The notes under the pieces were generated by a model that was not told the origin of the DNA, did no database searches, and saw only the letters and a list, made by a program, of their open reading frames with translations. Shown one piece after another: positions 14,321-26,440 of a stretch of DNA of 64,000 bases (positions within the stretch are counted from its first letter, which is position 1; each line of letters opens with the position of its first letter). Position numbers and translations under genes: made by a program. The stretch is taken from assembly GCA_030847615.1 (NCBI GenBank), contig JAUMIR010000005.1, positions 170,280,596 to 170,344,595 of the forward strand. Reading direction: 5' to 3'. The DNA comes from Gambelia wislizenii (Eukaryota; Chordata; Lepidosauria; Squamata; Crotaphytidae).

Positions 14321-14368
14321 CTTCAGTTCACAGTCTTCATTTACTGCTAGGTTTCCAGGTTTAAGGTC
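14321..14368 (-). CDS. MAPK12: MAPK12 exon 6 (catalytic loop DLKPGNLAVNEDCELK)
   Basis: This 48-bp in-frame exon has the family length. The acceptor is ATTTATAG|GACC and the donor is CTGAAG|GTAAGA. It encodes DLKPGNLAVNEDCELK, residues 155-170, identical to my memory of human MAPK12 and MAPK13. The catalytic-base Asp is about residue 155, with the catalytic Lys and Asn at 157 and 160. KPGN excludes MAPK11 and MAPK14, which have KPSN. Confidence 0.97.
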
Positions 14369-16894
14369 CTATAAATATATATTTTTAAAACAACTCTGAA
14401 ATGGAATATTCTATAGACAAAACAAACACATTTTTAAACATCTTCACCGTTTCTTTCAAATGAGTCAAATGTTTTAGGTGGATCAAGAAAAGCAGCCAAA
14501 AACAAGCAGTGGCAGCCTGCATGCACATGAACTGGATGGTTGCCCAAATTTGAGCACAGGGAGTGATGCCTGGGGTAACTGAGCCATATAGAAACAGAGG
14601 CAGCAAGCAGTAATAACACTGAAAACTAAAAGAAGCCAAACAGCAAGCTACATATTTCAACTGAAATTCTGAAATGTGCAGAAACTTGCAGATACAATTC
14701 TGAAAAAATTACTTCAAATTGTCACAAACCTTTGAGAACAGGTCCATGCCACAGGGCCTCTCTATCCTTTAAGACCAAGCAGGTCAAGTCTGGACCAAAG
14801 CCCAATGAGGCCAAGCATGCTAGTGTTGCTATCATCCCTTCAGAGGCCAAGGATGAGACTTCTCCCCTTGGGAGCTTTGTTTAGCTCAGGATTGGCATGC
14901 TGACATAGGCTGAACTTTGGCTGCTTATAATTTAAGACAGAACACTATATATACAGCATATATACACAGGTTATTATATTTTAATGAGAAAACTGAAGAA
15001 AGATCTCTCTCTCTATCTTTCCTTCTTTTCCTCTGGCCCTGCTGCTGAGTTCCTGACAATTAACTACAAAAGGGTGTCAACACCATGACAGTTACGAAAC
15101 AACATTGGCAATAATTTTTGAACTAGCTAAAAAAACTGCAGTTTTAGGTTGTCTTTAAGCTGTGACATTTTGAAAAGAAGCTGAGAAATATCAAGCACTT
15201 GTTGAAGAAACAATGCAGATTTTTTTTTGTTGTTGTTCTGGTCAATTTTCTTTCTAGAGTAGGGGAGAGAAAATTCTGGCCTGAGTAGGTTTGCAATCCA
15301 GCAAGTTTTGTTGATTAGCGCTATCCGCTCTACAAACACCTCTCCTCCTGTGAGCTCTGCCCTGGCATACCCTGAAGGGAATTGCTGCTAACTCCAATCA
15401 CTGATCAGAAATAGAGAGGATTCCTTTCCTGGCTTCATTCCACCTCCCCTACCTTCTCCTAAGGGAGAAGAGGAATGAAGACATCTGCTCTCAATCAACA
15501 TCTGCTGCCGGGAAGTTAATCACTCTTCCTTTTCCTTTCTTGCAGGGCACCTGGTGCTCCGGTAGGGGACCACTAATGATGTCAGCAGACATGTTGCTGA
15601 TGTCATCGGGTCCATGGAAGGCTGTGATGGAGGGTGTCTAGCTGTCCAATCCTTGCTCTAGACTATAGGTAATAATTACTGGAACTGTGCAATCTTTTAC
15701 TCTTCTTTGTACAGGCATCCTGCACTTATTTGACAGGTTAGGAACCAGAGCATTATAAAAAAGCAGAAATCATCAAAATGCGGAACCTACCGTGCTCTGG
15801 TCCCACACCTGCTGAATAAGAGGGGGATGCAATGCATAGACTGAGTGAATGATGGTACAGAGTAAAAAAAAAATAGCAGTGTGTGGTCACAAAAGTGTTG
15901 TGCAAAGTTCTGTCTGAGTTTGTTCAGTCTGAGTACTGCTTCCCCACTTATTCGACAGCCACTGAATGACAGAAAGCCAGGAATGCAATAGCATTCCTTC
16001 TGGCAAAGGGAACCACTCCCAGATGTCTCTTCCAAGCACACCCAAGGTTATATTGGGCTGTTTCCTAGGTGGAAGGGGGTGCATGGAAAAGGCAGAGCCA
16101 TCTAGGAGAGATTCCACCTCTGCTCTTTTTACCCTTTTAAATTATATGTAACCAGAACCCATTAATTCACCATGTGGTTGGAAGAGTGGACCACGTGTCA
16201 AATTAATGAATTCCAATTATAATTTCAAAGGGTTGAAAAAGTGGACAGATGAAAAGTGGACCATCAAAAAGCATAGGACACCTACATTTCTTTTTCTCTT
16301 TATGTATCTGGGGATCAAAGACAACAAATGTGTGTGATTTTCCCTACCGCCAGAATTGCTATACATTCTGGTTTGTTAATTTGCAATAGTTATTCACTTT
16401 AGCAGGAACAGCACAGACCCTCAAGTTTATGATAACTGTAGCCATAACTATTTGTTTTTATGTTTTCTAGATTAGAAAATAATTGTTTAATAAAACTATT
16501 TTTTTTAAAAAAATTATTTGTTTCTGTGCTAAGCAAGTGGCCAACAGTTATCCCTGTAACACAGTGTTTATTTGTGTTTTAAAACAGTCCCTCTTTTGAT
16601 TTATTTCTCTTTAAGAACCTATACAACCTGTAACATTTATTTATTTTATCCCACCTTTCTCACAATATGGCGCTCAAGGCAGATTACAATTTGAGTTAAA
16701 ACACAATACAGTTAAAACAATGGATAGTACACAAGATAAAAGCAATTAAACAATCATATTAAAATATTAATGTAATACAGATTGTAAGGCAATTAAAATA
16801 TAATAACAGCAACAATAATGATGACAATGATGATAAAAACACAAATACAACACACATACAAACAGAAAAACCAGAAATTAGATATTTCACTTAC
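14369..16894. other. MAPK12 intron 5
   Basis: Mostly unclassified. At 16640-16790 a piece reads TTATCCCACCTTTCTCACAA then CAAGGCAGATTACAA, the inverted 3' end typical of L2/CR1-type LINEs or their SINEs in reptiles, followed by an A-rich tail. A moderately GC-rich stretch at 15340-15650 has no recognisable domain. Small frames at 15787-16151 lie on both strands in the same place and look like chance. Confidence 0.4.
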
Positions 16895-16924
16895 TCGATG
16901 AATTATGCCTGATGAGTGGATATA
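16895..16924 (-). CDS. MAPK12: MAPK12 exon 5 (30-bp micro-exon, YIHSSGIIHR)
   Basis: This is an in-frame 30-bp micro-exon, too short to appear as an open reading frame. The acceptor is CTTCACAG|TATATC and the donor is CATCGA|GTAAGT. It encodes YIHSSGIIHR (residues 145-154), the run into the catalytic loop that ends with His-Arg of the HRD motif. The Asp is the first codon of exon 6. A 30-bp exon at this point is conserved in p38 genes. Human MAPK12 has YIHAAGIIHR here. Confidence 0.95.
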
Positions 16925-19414
16925 CTGTGAAGGAAAAACAACAACACTTTAGATTCTATGATACAAATTTTGTTCAAAGAAACACACTCCAAGACTGAGA
17001 ATTGTAATAGGGCTATGACAGAGGCTGGACTTTTTTTGACTATGGGTTCATCTATGGGCTCCTGACTGGTGTATCTTGTCCACGGATCAGGCCCATTGTT
17101 CCCCCATTACCACTTCCAAATTGGTTGGAGTCCAGAGGGGCACACTGGCCCATCACTGGAGCCACCATCACCGCCATCTCCCTCACTGTCTCGGAAGGCA
17201 AGAAGCCAGCCCACAACAAGTGACCAAGGCCACTTGCATATGACCATCCTTGGTCACAACCTGTGGGACTCGTTCCTGCCTTCTGGGAGAGCCAGGGAGA
17301 CTGGCAGCAATAATAAGAGCCAGCCTGCCAAAAAGGTTCCTGTGGACACACTGGGCCCAATCCATTTCCTCCCAGCAGAAACAAAGTAAAACAGGTATTA
17401 TTTTAAAATGGTGTACCCTATCCCATATTTCCCCCATATGAGTCCCACATCTGTCCCGGGGGTGATGAGCACTGTCCAGGGGCAGAACAGGGCAAAACCC
17501 CTGCATTGTCAGGATTCTAGGGCTCTAAAATGGGGACAAGATGAGGTATATTACCTATGCAGACAAGCCCTATGACTCTGAGAATCCTCTAGCTAGCATG
17601 GCTAATGGCTTTCTTTTTGGATAGAAGCTGGGGGATTCTCTAAATTATAATCTAAAAAGTCACATTTCCATGTTTAGGCTTGTCTTCCTGTCACAGTACA
17701 AAAGAATGCACAAGTCTTGTCCCCTGTAAAGCAAGACAGCAACCTAAAGAAGTATTTTATCTCATTGCTACAGACAAAAGTGCTTCATCTTTATCTACCC
17801 ATACAGGAAACCAACTTTCTCCAACTAGCATAATTCAAATGTTGCTGTCTCTTTCTCTTCATTGCAAAGACTAAACACAGTGATAAAATGTATAGTCAAA
17901 ACCAGTCAAATGGTAGTGCTCTTCTACAACCTAATTCTACATAGATTCTATTTTTGTTTTTACTTTATTCAGACAGATGGCTGTTAGGGCTCAAACCTGA
18001 CATTATTCTGTGCATTCAAATATTACCATTTTACTCTTCACTTTCTCCTCCACCATCAGGAGACTAAATTTAGTAAGGGTACATGTTCATAGCATACCAA
18101 AGGAGCTTTCTGAAGAAAAGGAAAGCTGATCACAAGCCTAAGGAGTCATATTGGACATTTCCTTCAAGCCACAGCTTCTTCATCCCACACTCCTGTTGAC
18201 TTGAATAAATCTAATCTGGTATAAACAGACTGATAATCTTTTGCAAGACTGAGATTCAGACCACAGGCATAGAAAACCACAGGTCCACAATCAATTAATG
18301 ACAGAGTGGTTTATTCAAATCAGTGGGAGAACTTCCAAATGAAAGAGCTACACATAGCTGCCATAGTAAGCTTCACTGCTCTCTGTGGGACTCACAGGCC
18401 TCAATCCTAGTCTTAATCCTGACTAGAGTGGAGCTATTGAATTGGTGGGTTTATCTATGGTTGACTCACCATTCACCAATGAGTTGAACAGGTCTAGTTG
18501 GACCTAACCAATAGGATTCCAGCCATGATCTTATCTTTCCTAGTATTTGCCCTACTGGCTTGGAACCTCAGGTAAATTATTTTAAGAAAGATTACAGAAG
18601 GAAATTTCACATTACCCCTCCCCAGTGCAGTCTCTCTATGGCTATGTTGGCTAGGGATATTGTGCATTTCAATCCAATATTGGAGGGTTGCGTTTTGCCC
18701 ATCCTTGCTCAATGTGTGATGGGCAAATATGTGGAGGCTGTACAATGCAGTAAATCCCCTTTTCTGCACTGTGGTTTGGACTATTTGTCACCGTAAGAGT
18801 GCAGAGTGTGTTTGAGATAAGGAGTGACTGTGTATACTCAAAGGAGCATGTGAGCAGATAAACTGCAACAAATAGTATTGGAACAAACACACACAGAGCA
18901 TATTTAGCAGAACAATAGCTTAATGGCACAAAGGTGAATCAAGGACAGTGTAAGTGCATTTTGCGTGATCACTCCTCTGGCAGAGAGATGTCCCTCAAGG
19001 TAGATAAGCTCCTTACTGATATTTTTTCAAGACAGACTGTATTTGTTTAGGTTGAACACAAACTAGAGAAAGAAATCCTAAATGTAATTTTGTGTGCTGT
19101 AGGAGAGGGAAATAATGTCTCCATTATGATCTTATTGTTCATCCTTGTGCAGCTGAAGTTGATTTAACCAGACATGGATGTGTAAGAGTAGGTCAATACT
19201 GAAAACATCTGGGAATGATCAAGAGTGTCAATGGAAGTTGTGTTTGTAGAGGTCAAGTTGTACTGCTCTGATGGGGGACAAACACACCCAACAAAACAAA
19301 ACATACAACCTAAAAATGTGTGGAGATAAGATATCACAGTTAAAAGTTGATCACATTTGTCAAGGGCAGGGCAAGCAATCTCCTAATATCTGTCTGTGGA
19401 CTTTGTCCACTGTC
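16925..19414. other. MAPK12 intron 4, right flank of exon 5
   Basis: A locally GC-rich block at 17050-17520 (frames on both strands, no domain) sits in otherwise AT-rich DNA and may be an unclassified repeat. From 17520 to 19414 I see no recognised feature. Confidence 0.35.
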
Positions 19415-19545
19415 TCAGAGCTTGGGAAAGCAACTTTTGGGACTGCATCTCTCAGAATCCCCAGCCAGCATGCTGGGTTGCCCATGCTGGCTGGAGAATG
19501 AGTTATAGTCCAAAAGAAATTACTTCTCCAAGCTCTGTTCTACCT
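19415..19545. repeat. Palindromic MITE-like repeat
   Basis: The arms AGAGCTTGGGAAAGCAACTT and, inverted, AGAGCTTGGAGAAGTAATTT flank TTTGGGACT/AGTCCAAAAG and a CCAGCCAGCATGCTGG core, so the whole unit can fold into a hairpin of about 125 bp. Related single arms occur near 54299-54440, 54745-54800 and 55406-55460. The class is unknown to me. Confidence 0.6.
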
Positions 19546-19859
19546 GTCATACAAATGGAGTACCCTTTTCTCCAACTGGTTCTCTCCCTCCCCCTCTCTC
19601 CCACTGTCTCTCTCTTTCTCTCTATCTCTTTCGGTATGTTTGTGAAACAGTACAATGTGTTTCAATGCAATTTAGCCTGTTCTTCTTAGATACAAGCTAC
19701 AGAAATGGCAGATAAATAGCCTTTTCCTCCTCAGATTCCCACCAAAGAAACCAGGAAATACAACAACAATTCTGGCAAGAGATGGACCACAGTAGAACCA
19801 TAGGTAACTCAACAGCTGACAAACAGCTTGTCCTACAAACAAGGAAAACCATCATTCCC

Positions 19860-19861
<2 letters not shown>

Positions 19862-19909
<48 letters not shown>
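19862..19909. repeat. (GA)n microsatellite
   Basis: An uninterrupted run of about 24 GA units. Confidence 0.97.
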
Positions 19910-19911
<2 letters not shown>

Positions 19912-20876
19912 ATTAGGGCTACATAACGAACTTCTGTTTGTGTCAAAATGATTTCTTAGTCACTGATGCCCTCATTGAAACTGGCATGTTGACCCAGATT
20001 TATTTTAAAAGATTAAAAAAAAAAATCTAGACTGCCAAGAGAACTTTATTCTCTTGTTATGTAATGCCTTTGCATCTTCATTTCTTACTGAGATAATGGG
20101 TCATTTCAACCATCAATGTGTGGTAGAGAAGCAAAATTGTACATTATAACCTACCAGGTACAAAATAGTACAGTACTTTGCAACCTACGAGGTACAATTT
20201 TCCTTCCTTGACCCAACCATGTATAGCTCAAACTCCCTGGCCAATTCCCAGATAGCCCATTTTTGAAGGAAAAGGAAGCAAAGAAAAACAGCAGAAGTCA
20301 CACATGACAAATAATTATTTAAAAACAATAAATCTGGATCAGGAACAAAGGCCTGAATTCTCTTTATCTCTTTATCTTTATTTATTCTCTTTCTACATCA
20401 TGAATATAGTTAGCTATGCAGTAGAGGATCCCTGTTAGTGAATTGAGAAAATAGATGACAGGGCACCAGCAAGAGTATCCTGGTGCACATTGGGCTTTAC
20501 CAATGAGCCAGTATCCCATTGTGCATTGGGTCCCACTGTGCATCAGTCCGGATGTGCAATGATCACTTTGCTGGCTCTCCTGTGTAGTAACGTTAACAGC
20601 AGCCCCTTGCCAACTATGGACATTGTGAAACTACTCAATTCTATTTCCTGCAGATGTTAAGTCCACTTATGAAGATGCAAGTCCCCAAGTGATTTCCAGC
20701 CATTGGTAATACAGCATTTTCAACATTTTTAAAGCACCCATTACAAACATAGCAGATTTTGCTTGGTTGGTTTTGGGTAAATACCAGTTAAGCCAAGCTA
20801 TGAGAGGCAGCTGATGACAAGATATACCGTATTCTCTTCTTTATTCTGCCGGTAGGTAGTGGGCAGAGGAATAAGT
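19910..20876. other. MAPK12 intron 4, unclassified
   Basis: AT-rich. Near 20480-20560 there is short local repetition (GTGCACATTGGG, GTGCATTGGG, GTGCATCAGTCC, GTGCAATGATC) that may be a small degenerate tandem repeat. Nothing else is recognised. Confidence 0.35.
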
Positions 20877-21121
20877 TGCTTACTTGGAACTGTGGTTCTT
20901 CAAATGGTCATCTGTGAACCTATACAAATGGGGTTATTTGCACATGTGCAGTGCATCATTTGGAAACTTCTGGAGCTAGGGAATAAGCATTTTGGCCATA
21001 ACCACTCCTCCACATGGCACATATGACCCACGCCATTCCCGCTCAGCCCCTCAGTTTCCTGGAAGTTGATGCAGCAGCCAAGGAAAGAACAAGAGCAGGA
21101 TATGACAAGGGGAGAGAGGGC

Positions 21122-21412
21122 AGGGTTGTTTATTTTATTTTTTATTTTTTATTTAGTTATTTATACCCTGCTCTTTAGCCACAAGGCTATCAGAGCAGCT
21201 TACAAATTGTTTTTAAGCAATAGCTATGTACACATCTACACTGCATTAAACAGTTTCCAATGTGTGTTAGCTAATTGCCCCCACAAGCTGGGTACTCATT
21301 TTACCGACCTACGAAAGGATGGAAGGCTGAGTGAACCTTGGAGCCCGCTGGAATCGAACTTGCAACATGGTGACTTGCAGTACTAGCATTTAACCACTGC
21401 GCCACCAGGGAG
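21122..21412 (-). mobile_element. tRNA-derived SINE inserted in the DIRS end
   Basis: On the minus strand the head reads CCCTGGTGGCGCAGTGGTTA (A-box-like) with a B-box-like GTTCGATTCC about 55 bp later. The body contains TTCCATCCTTTCGTAGGTCG, and the tail is ATAAATAACTAAATAAAAAA with T/A-rich repeats. A second copy in the opposite orientation is at 45063-45332. It splits the two terminal-repeat blocks of the DIRS element. Confidence 0.8.
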
Positions 21413-23106
21413 TGTGTGAGTTCACAGATGACGACTCGAAGAACCACAATTACAGGTAAGCAACAGCTTCTTCTTCATGGTCTTTGTGACTCACACAAAT
21501 GGGAGACCAGCAAGCTACTCACCACAGGAGGATGGAGTGTCATGAGAGACAGGAAAAAGGATAGCTCTTCCAAATGCAGCCTTTGGACCTCGTATCAAGT
21601 CTATAAGGTGTTATGAAGGCGAAAGACTAGGGCCAGGTCGATACCTTCCAAGTGCCTTGTAGCAGAATACCTCTCAGGAACATCGTCGATGCCAACACAG
21701 CTCTAGTAGACTGGCTTCATACTTGCATAGGAGGTTCCTTCCACTTGAATGTAGATAAGTCAGATAGCATCAGCAACCCACTTGGAAAAGCACTGCACAG
21801 AGCCTGTATGGCCTTTTTTGCTAATAACAGAGGAATAGCCTCTGGGAATTCTGAAAGGAGACTGTATGGTCCATGTAGAAGGTCATCACTTGCCAAACGT
21901 CCAGGGAGTGGAGAGAACACTCAAAATCAGATGAAGGGTCTACATTAGGGCAGGCAGTACAATGTCCTGGTTGAGGTGGAAAGTGGAGACCATCTTAGGC
22001 AAAAATGATATGTTGGGCCTGAGACCTTGTCTCTGTGAGGGGACTGACCCTGAGAGCACATAGTTCTCCTACCTCCCTAGATGAAGTTATGGCCACCAGA
22101 AAAGCTGTCTTCCAAGTCAGGAGCCTCATGTCGCATGAGGCCAGTGGTTCAAAGGGCTTCCATGACAACTGCGAGAGAACAGTTCCAGACTCCAGTGAGG
22201 TGTATCACCAGCAGTAGGGGGATAGCTATTTCTAGATCCCCTTAAGAACCTTTTACAAAGGGATGTGGAAAGCAGGAGGGGTTCCCAATGTTCTGCAAGT
22301 TCCAGGAGATTGCTGCCAGATAGCATTTGATCAATGAAAGAGAAAGTCTGACAAGGAGATGAGGAACTTCAAAACACAAGTGACCTGCACCTTAGCACAG
22401 GAGATGCCCTGAGGTGACAGGAAGGAGATAAACTTTCTCCATTTGTAAGCATACAAGTGCTGAGTGGCAGGCCAATGAGCAACAGTGAGAATGTGTCTGA
22501 CAGGATCAGGTAAGGAGGATACAGAAAGAGCTTACACTTTGCCAGCTTGAATGTCTGTAGGTCTGGGTTCCTCACCTTTCCTAAGTAAATTATGAGGAGG
22601 TGCAGACAAGTTGGCAGCCTGAGGAACTCCCCTTGAGAGAAATGGAGGAGAGAAGCAAACCTTGGGCCACCAAGAGGTGATTGGGATGTGTCACACCCTT
22701 TACCATTTGAGCTTGGCTATCATTCTGGTGACAAGAGGAGAAGGAGGGAAAGCGCACACGATGGGACCTTCACAATGAAAGAGGAATGTATCTCCTAGTG
22801 AGTCCCTCCTGCATCAGGCTCTGGAGCGGAAGGTTCAGCATTGGGCGTTCAGGGGCAATGTGAAGAGATCTACGGCTGGCATGCCCCACTGTCTGACAGT
22901 CTTGTGTAGAGTGCCTAGATCAGTGATAAGCAACCTTTTGAGCTTGGTGTGTCAAACTTCGCAAAAAAACTGAGCATAACTCAGGTGGTGTGTCACTTTG
23001 AGGAAAAACATTATTTTGCAATATTTATTGTTTAAATAACATAAATGTATACAGTTGCCCCTCCACATTCGCAGCTTTCACTCTCATGGTTTTGATTATT
23101 CGCAGT

Positions 23107-23194
23107 TTGCTCAGCAAGCACCCCATTTAAATCAGCTTCTCTCCCTCCCACTCAAGGGAGAGGAGCTGATTTAAACGGAGTGCTTGCTGAGCAA
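23107..23194. repeat. Hairpin-forming inverted repeat inside the hAT element
   Basis: The arms TTGCTCAGCAAGCACC and the inverted GGTGCTTGCT-type right arm continue through TTTAAATCAGCTTCTCTCCC, about 40 bp each with a few mismatches and a very short loop near 23150. A short internal palindrome GCTTGCTGAGCAAGC is part of the right arm. Confidence 0.8.
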
Positions 23195-23524
23195 GCCAGG
23201 CACTCAACTCCCCGCTCTCCTGGGGCTTGGCTCCATTTGTGTGTGTGGGGGGGGAGAGCCAAGCCCTGGGAGAGTAGGGAGTTGGTGGGAAAGGTGCTTT
23301 TTAGCACCCCCACCCTTCCCAAAGCTGCTATTGAGCTTTCTAAGCCTTGTTGCAGCGTTGGGAGGGTGGGGGTGGCTGAAAAGCCTCTACGCCGTGCTCC
23401 CTCCACCCCTCCCAACCTTCCCAAAGAGGCTATGTGGGGCTCTCAATCCCCAGAGCCATTTCGGGAAGCCCGGGGAGAGGCCAGCCAGACTCCCTCCTGG
23501 CCTCCCATCACCTGCTTGGGCCTT

Positions 23525-24200
23525 CCCGAGACAGCTCCAGGGTTTCAAAGCCCTGGAGCCCCTTCGGAAAGGCCTGGCTCCAGGGAAGCATGGTAGGCCT
23601 CAGGGGGGTGGCCATGGGGGGGGGAGGCTCCACCCTCCACCTCCCTAAAGTGGCGATCAGGGCTTCATAGCCCCGCCCACCACTTTCCTCCACCCTCCCT
23701 AAAGTGGCGACCGATCACCACCTTCCCTGGCCTTTCTGAGGCAGATCTGGGGCTTTGAAGCCTCGGAGCCCCTTGGGAAGGCTGGGGAGAGGCCGGGCAG
23801 AGTCCCTCCCTCTTGCCCTCCGCCTTCCCCAGCCTTTCCGAGGTGGCTCCAGGGCTTCGAAGCCTTGGAGCACCCTCGGGAAGGCCGGGGAGAGGCCGGG
23901 CAAAGTCCCTCCAACCTGTCGCCTTCCCCAGCCTTTCTTAGGCAGCTCCAGGGCTTCGAAGCCTCGGAGCACCCTCGGGAAGGCCAGGGAGAGCTGGGCA
24001 GACTCCTGCCTGCCTGCCGCTGCCTTACACGGCCTTTCCGAGGTGGCTCCGGGGAAGCACGGCAGGCCTCAGGGGGGTGGCCAGATGGGGGGGAGGCTCC
24101 AGCCCCCCGCCTCCCTAAAGTGGCAATCAGGGCTTCATAGCCATGCCCGCCAGTTTCCTCCACCCTCCCTAAAGTGGTGACCGATCACCACTTTAGGAAG
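23525..24200. repeat. GC-rich minisatellite, about 100-bp period, inside the hAT element
   Basis: Phrases GCCTTTCCGAGGTGGCTCC, GGGCTTCGAAGCC and CTCGGGAAGGCCGGGGAGAG recur at roughly 100-bp steps (starts near 23729, 23833, 23931 and 24031). A longer block (GGCCTCAGGGGGGTGGCC to GTGGCGACCGATCACCACC) is present twice, at about 23590-23722 and 24062-24195. The array explains the long frames on both strands here. Confidence 0.85.
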
Positions 24201-26440
24201 GGTGGTGAGGTTGCGGGCGGGGGGGAGGAGGCCTACGGCCATGTGTCAGCCCAAATGGCTACACGTGTCAGTGCTGACACGCATGTCATAGGTTAACCAT
24301 CACTGGCCTAGATGCAGCTCCCACTAATGGCTGAACACAGGGGTTCTGCTTAGAGAGAGTCTGCTAGAGCATTTTCCTCCCCTGGAAGGTGAATCACAAT
24401 GATGGCAATCACTTGACAAATCCACCAGTTCTATAAGAAAAGTGTAAGATGGAGCAGAATGTGTGGCCTCATTCCTCCCTCTTTGTTCAGACAGAAGACC
24501 ACTGTGGTGGTGGTGGAGATTACTTGTACCATCTTGCCCCAGAGAGAAGGTTTGAAGGCTTGGAAAGCCTTTATGACTGCTAGGATTTTGAGACTGTTGA
24601 TGTGTAGGGTTCTCTCCTCCAGTGACCATTATCCTCACACTGAGAGACCTGCTGAGTGAGCTCCCCAACCTTGGAGAGACCCACCTGCAGTGCCCATTGC
24701 TGTGGCCTGTGGGGAAAGGAATGGCATGGCAGCCTGCACATTGCATGAGTCGACTCCCCACCTCAGAGAGCAATGAACATTCTTTGGAATTGTAAGCATC
24801 CAACAAGGCGAGTCAATGAGAGGATCAAAACACAACAGAAACCAGGCTTGCAGAGGCCTCATCCTGAGTCTTGCGAAGGGTGAGACTGAAGTTGTGGAAG
24901 CTATAAGGCCTAACAGAGCATGAACACACGTACTCTGGCATGCACTCTTCAATTGCAAAGTCACCAAAGAGTGGTCACCTGCAACATGAGATTTATGTTG
25001 TCCAGTAGAAAGGCAGCAGTGACACAGGAGCCTAGAAGAGTCCCCAGGAATCATACTTGCTGGGATGGTTCAAGATGGGACTTCTCATAGTTCATGATAA
25101 AACCCAATGAATCCAGAAGATGAAGTGGGAGCCGGATGTCCATGAGTAGACAGGAGCAAGGGTGGGCGACATGGAGCCAGTCATCAATGTATGGGAAGAG
25201 AATGATTCCCTGCTGCTGGAGCCAGGCAGCCACCACCACCATGCACTTTGTGAACACATGCAGGGCCGTGCATAGGCTGAATGGGAGGACATGGAAACAA
25301 TAGGTCCTTCTGCTCACTGCAAAGCAGAGAAACTATCTGTGGCACGGCTTGATTGCAATGTGAAAGTATGCATCATTTAAACTGAGAGTCACAAAACAAT
25401 CCCCCTTCTGCACCACGGGAAGGAAGGAACCAAGAGAAGCTAGCATGGACTGGCATAGAGAGATCATTCTGAAATGTCTGGGCTCTATGTATAAGTTGAC
25501 ACCCTTAAAATCCAGAAAGGGATGCAGTCTGCTATCCTGCTTGGACTTGAATTGGCAGGAGAACAATCCGCACCAGAAGTAAAAAGGAGGGACAGGTTCT
25601 ATGGCTCCCTTGAACAATAGGGATTTCACATCCTCTGTAAGGGTGGGAGAGATGGGAGTACTGTGAAGCACCCCGATACAAGTGGATCTTCCAGAACTCT
25701 ATGGCATTATCTCTCTTCACAATGTCGAGGACCCACAAATATGAGATGATAGATGCTCAGGCTTGATGGAATTTGGATAGTCTGTTATGAAAAGAGGGAG
25801 CACCAGTGATGTGGAGCTCAGTTGCCCAGGAGTCAAAGGCAACATTTGGAAGTGTCCTGGGGACACTTCCTGTACTGTTGAGATCTGGACCCTGAGGTAG
25901 AGGAGCCCTTTCTGGTGTATGAAGATGGAAAAGGAAGCATGCAAGCTTGTCTGCTCCCAGACCACTTGGAAGAAATGTGTCTTGACTAAGGAAAGCAAGG
26001 TCTAGAAGACAGCTAGGATTGTGAATAAAACTTCCATACAGCCAAGTGCATCTTTTGGGTATGCTCCAACTTGTCATCCATCTCAGCATTAAACAAGAGG
26101 GAAGTTCCTCTATGCTAGCCCTTGATTGATGAGAGAGGCCAGAGGAACAGAGCCAACCACGGCAGCACAGAACAATAGCCCCAGCTAAGGCTTTGCCATG
26201 TTTATCTGTTGGGCTGCAAGTCTATGTGCTTCAACTTGAAGTATGGAAGCTACCCTCCGATCTTCCTCTGGAAGCTTGTCCAAGATGGCTGACATCTTCT
26301 CCCAAAGGAATTGCTGATAGCCCCCCCCCCCCATGCACACCTCATAGTTCGAGATGTGAAAGGACAAAGCAGCTGTAGAATAGAATTTACAGGATATCAC
26401 ATTCAAGTCTTTCCCTCTTTGCCCACTTTAGTGGAATGCT

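Larger units (their letters stand above)
22921..24305. mobile_element. Non-autonomous hAT transposon (1385 bp) nested in DIRS
   Basis: The ends are CAGTGATAAGCAACCT and, inverted, CAGTGATGGTTAACCT, a typical hAT terminus. A perfect 8-bp target duplication GCCTAGAT lies at 22913-22920 and 24306-24313. The 8-bp duplication and the CAGTG ends together identify hAT. The interior encodes no transposase. It holds a pogo-like end at 23053 (CAGTTGCCCCTCCACATTCG), a 40-bp-arm hairpin and a GC-rich tandem array. Frames such as 23699-24163 and 23184-23648 are Pro/Ser/Gly-rich products of that array. Confidence 0.9.
20877..26440 (-). mobile_element. DIRS-type retrotransposon, interrupted by a hAT element and a SINE
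   Basis: Reading on the minus strand: a gag-like piece at 26185-26406 (KMSAILDKLPEEDRR, ILQVEAHRLAAQQ); reverse transcriptase at about 25740-25050 (LFKGAIEPVP, FLDFKGVN, TLSLNDAYFHIAI, FPYIDDWL); a segment with LRMRPLQAWF at 25054-24635; RNase H ending near 24345 (VIHLPGEENALADSL in a shifted frame); then, beyond the hAT insert, tyrosine recombinase at 22575-22040 (YKWRKFISFLSPQG, TWKTAFLVAITSSREVGELC in another frame). Terminal repeats at 20877-20940 and 21418-21500 are inverted copies. DIRS elements integrate with a tyrosine recombinase. Frameshifts, stops and a motif A change (Ser where LDL Asp is expected) show it is dead. It lies in intron 4, in the same direction as MAPK12. Confidence 0.8.

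Noticed and set aside
21330..21412. tRNA gene (A and B boxes on the minus strand)
   Set aside because: The tRNA-like head continues into a long SINE body with an A-rich tail and has a related copy at 45063-45332, so it is a SINE and not a functional tRNA.
23152..24180. Several open frames of 90-160 codons on both strands
   Set aside because: They follow the GC-rich minisatellite inside the hAT element and repeat the same short peptides; no conserved protein is recognisable.
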